Both the position numbers and the translations under genes were made by a program. This document shows positions 5,558-6,373 of a stretch of DNA of 6,373 nucleotides, in pieces (the first letter of the stretch is position 1; every line of letters begins with the position of its first letter). The DNA is from Anaerolineae bacterium (GTDB lineage Bacteria; Chloroflexota; Anaerolineae; Aggregatilineales; UBA2796): the NCBI GenBank assembly GCA_020851855.1, contig JADZBY010000190.1, positions 1 to 6,373 of the forward strand, written 5' to 3'. The notes below the pieces were generated by a model. It was not told the DNA's origin. It saw only the letters and a list, made by a program, of their open reading frames with translations, and made no database searches.

Positions 5558-6100
5558 ATGCAGGGCTTTCAGGCCGCGGTCGAGGCGCGTGGTCTGCGGC
5601 TGACGTTCATCGTCGTGCCCGATGCGCGGCTCCGGCGCAACGCGCACTGGACGCTGCGCGGCGACGTGGTGCGGCTGCGCGTGCCGCCCAACATGAAACG
5701 GGCCGAAGCCGAGGCGATGCTGCCCAAGATCGCACAGCGCATCGCCCGGCAGCGGCAGCGCGCCCAGAAACAGCAAGACCTTGACCTGACGGCCCGCGCC
5801 GAGGCGATCAATGCGCGTTACTTCGGCGGGGAGCTGGTGTGGCACACCATCCGCTGGGCCGAGAACATGAGCAAGCGGCTGGGCAGCTTCACCACGGGCG
5901 GCAGCACCGATGGCGACATCCGCATCAGCACGAAAATCCGCGGCTGGCCGGATTACGTGGTCGATTACGTGATCGCCCACGAGATGTGCCACCGCAAGCA
6001 TCCCGATCACAGCCCGGCGTTCTGGGCGTATCTGGCGCGCTATCCGTATTGCGAGCGCGCGCGCGGATTCATCGAGGGAGCCGGGTATCAGGAAGATTGA
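5558..6100 (+). CDS. YgjP-like (DUF45) zinc metallopeptidase domain protein
   Basis: This 180-residue protein carries the gluzincin-type motif VIAHEMCHRKHPDHSPAFW at 138-156. His141, Glu142 and His145 form HExxH, and His151 in DHSPAFW is the expected third ligand, as in the YgjP/DUF45 family (COG1451). An N-terminal beta region (11-45) precedes a basic helical stretch (57-74, IAQRIARQRQRAQKQQ). The IRWAENMSKRLGSFT segment (98-112) corresponds to the family's usual RWGSCS motif but has RLGSFT in its place. No signal peptide or membrane helix is visible, so it is presumably cytoplasmic. Substrates in this family are poorly defined. Its ATG follows the ThuA-like stop by 11 bases with only a weak GAGG site overlapping that stop, which suggests translational coupling. 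The link to ThuA is by position only. Confidence 0.87.
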   Translation: MQGFQAAVEARGLRLTFIVVPDARLRRNAHWTLRGDVVRLRVPPNMKRAEAEAMLPKIAQRIARQRQRAQKQQDLDLTARAEAINARYFGGELVWHTIRWAENMSKRLGSFTTGGSTDGDIRISTKIRGWPDYVVDYVIAHEMCHRKHPDHSPAFWAYLARYPYCERARGFIEGAGYQED

Positions 6101-6117
6101 CGCAAGCTCAGGCAGCT

Positions 6118-6200
6118 GGCGGGCGCGTCGCGACGCGCCCCTACACCGTCGCTGGGTATGCCCTGATGCGGCTGTAGGGGCGGCTCGCGAGCCGCCCGCC
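6118..6200. repeat. 83-bp element with 28-bp terminal inverted repeats made of nested palindromes
   Basis: The left end (6118-6145) and right end (6173-6200) are reverse complements over 28 bases except at four positions, and surround a 27-base centre. Each end itself holds a perfect 20-bp palindrome (6121-6140 with core CGTCGCGACG; 6178-6197 with core GCTCGCGAGC). The differences come as two paired changes per palindrome, so both remain perfect. The right end matches the solo copy at 2629-2655. It lies 17 bases after the metallopeptidase stop, between convergent genes. It has the form of a MITE/REP-like element and encodes nothing. Confidence 0.9.
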
Positions 6201-6255
6201 AGAATGCCGCCTGTCCGAACGCGCCCGCCGCGTCGATCCAGCGCGCCGCCGGGCG

Positions 6256-6373
6256 TCAGATGTGCCCGGCTTCCCGCAGCCACGCCAACGAATCGCGCAG
6301 CATGTCCTCAACGGGCCGGTAGGTCCAGCCAAGCTCTTTCTCCGCCAGGCTGTTGTCGTACCAGTAGTACAGC
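6256..6373 (-). CDS. C-terminal end of an NAD-dependent epimerase/dehydratase-like protein
   Basis: Only the last 38 codons and the stop (complement of 6256-6258) are in the window; the gene runs off the right edge. The visible tail includes WYDNSLAEKELGW, TYRPVEDMLRDSLAWL and REAGHI. This 'SxAexeLGWxxRpveeml.d...Wlre' pattern is the usual C-terminus of extended short-chain dehydrogenases such as dihydroflavonol-4-reductase-like and hopanoid-associated sugar epimerases, which act on nucleotide sugars or related carbonyl substrates with NAD(P). The Rossmann domain and catalytic YxxxK are outside the window, so substrate and exact subfamily cannot be given. Confidence 0.82.
   Translation of the reverse strand, partial: LYYWYDNSLAEKELGWTYRPVEDMLRDSLAWLREAGHI

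Noticed and set aside
1..6373. CRISPR array, tRNA, rRNA, transposase or integrase gene
   Set aside because: No regularly spaced repeats, no tRNA-like cloverleaf and no transposase or integrase motifs were seen. The repeats present are non-coding and irregularly spaced.

Overview
The window is roughly two-thirds GC by eye. It holds eight coding regions (two cut by the window edges), about one kilobase of intergenic DNA and several small structured repeats. The protein types and the GC- and C-rich intergenic palindromes remind me of Chloroflexota (Anaerolineae-like) genomes. That placement is an inference from style; no marker in the window proves it.

Layout: (1) the 3' part of an AlkC-type DNA glycosylase (+, 1-1008). 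(2) A 395-base gene-free stretch with two GC-rich hairpins and a 135-bp C/G-rich repeat flanked by a 14-bp direct repeat. (3) An M20 family amidohydrolase (+, 1404-2585). (4) A convergent gap with a short palindromic repeat. (5) On the minus strand, a lone receiver-domain response regulator (3157-3552) followed 24 bases later by a small two-helix membrane protein (2716-3132). (6) A 38-residue ribosomal protein L36 gene, rpmJ (minus, 3734-3850), with its own -10 box and a bidirectional intrinsic terminator. (7) Divergent from rpmJ, a histidine phosphatase (+, 3987-4577). (8) A second copy of the 135-bp repeat, starting five bases after the phosphatase stop. (9) A two-gene plus-strand unit: a ThuA-like protein (4809-5546) and, 11 bases later, a YgjP-type zinc metallopeptidase (5558-6100). 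(10) An 83-bp element with 28-bp terminal inverted repeats. (11) On the minus strand, the C-terminal 38 residues of an NAD-dependent epimerase/dehydratase-like protein running off the right edge.

Functionally the genes look like unrelated housekeeping and accessory genes in short transcription units, not one pathway. The pairings supported by spacing are response regulator plus membrane protein, and ThuA-like plus metallopeptidase. I found no convincing new defence, biosynthetic or mobile gene system. The most unusual material is the non-coding repeats: two families of structured elements that sit just downstream of genes, one with a possible target duplication and one whose arms carry paired base changes that preserve the palindrome.
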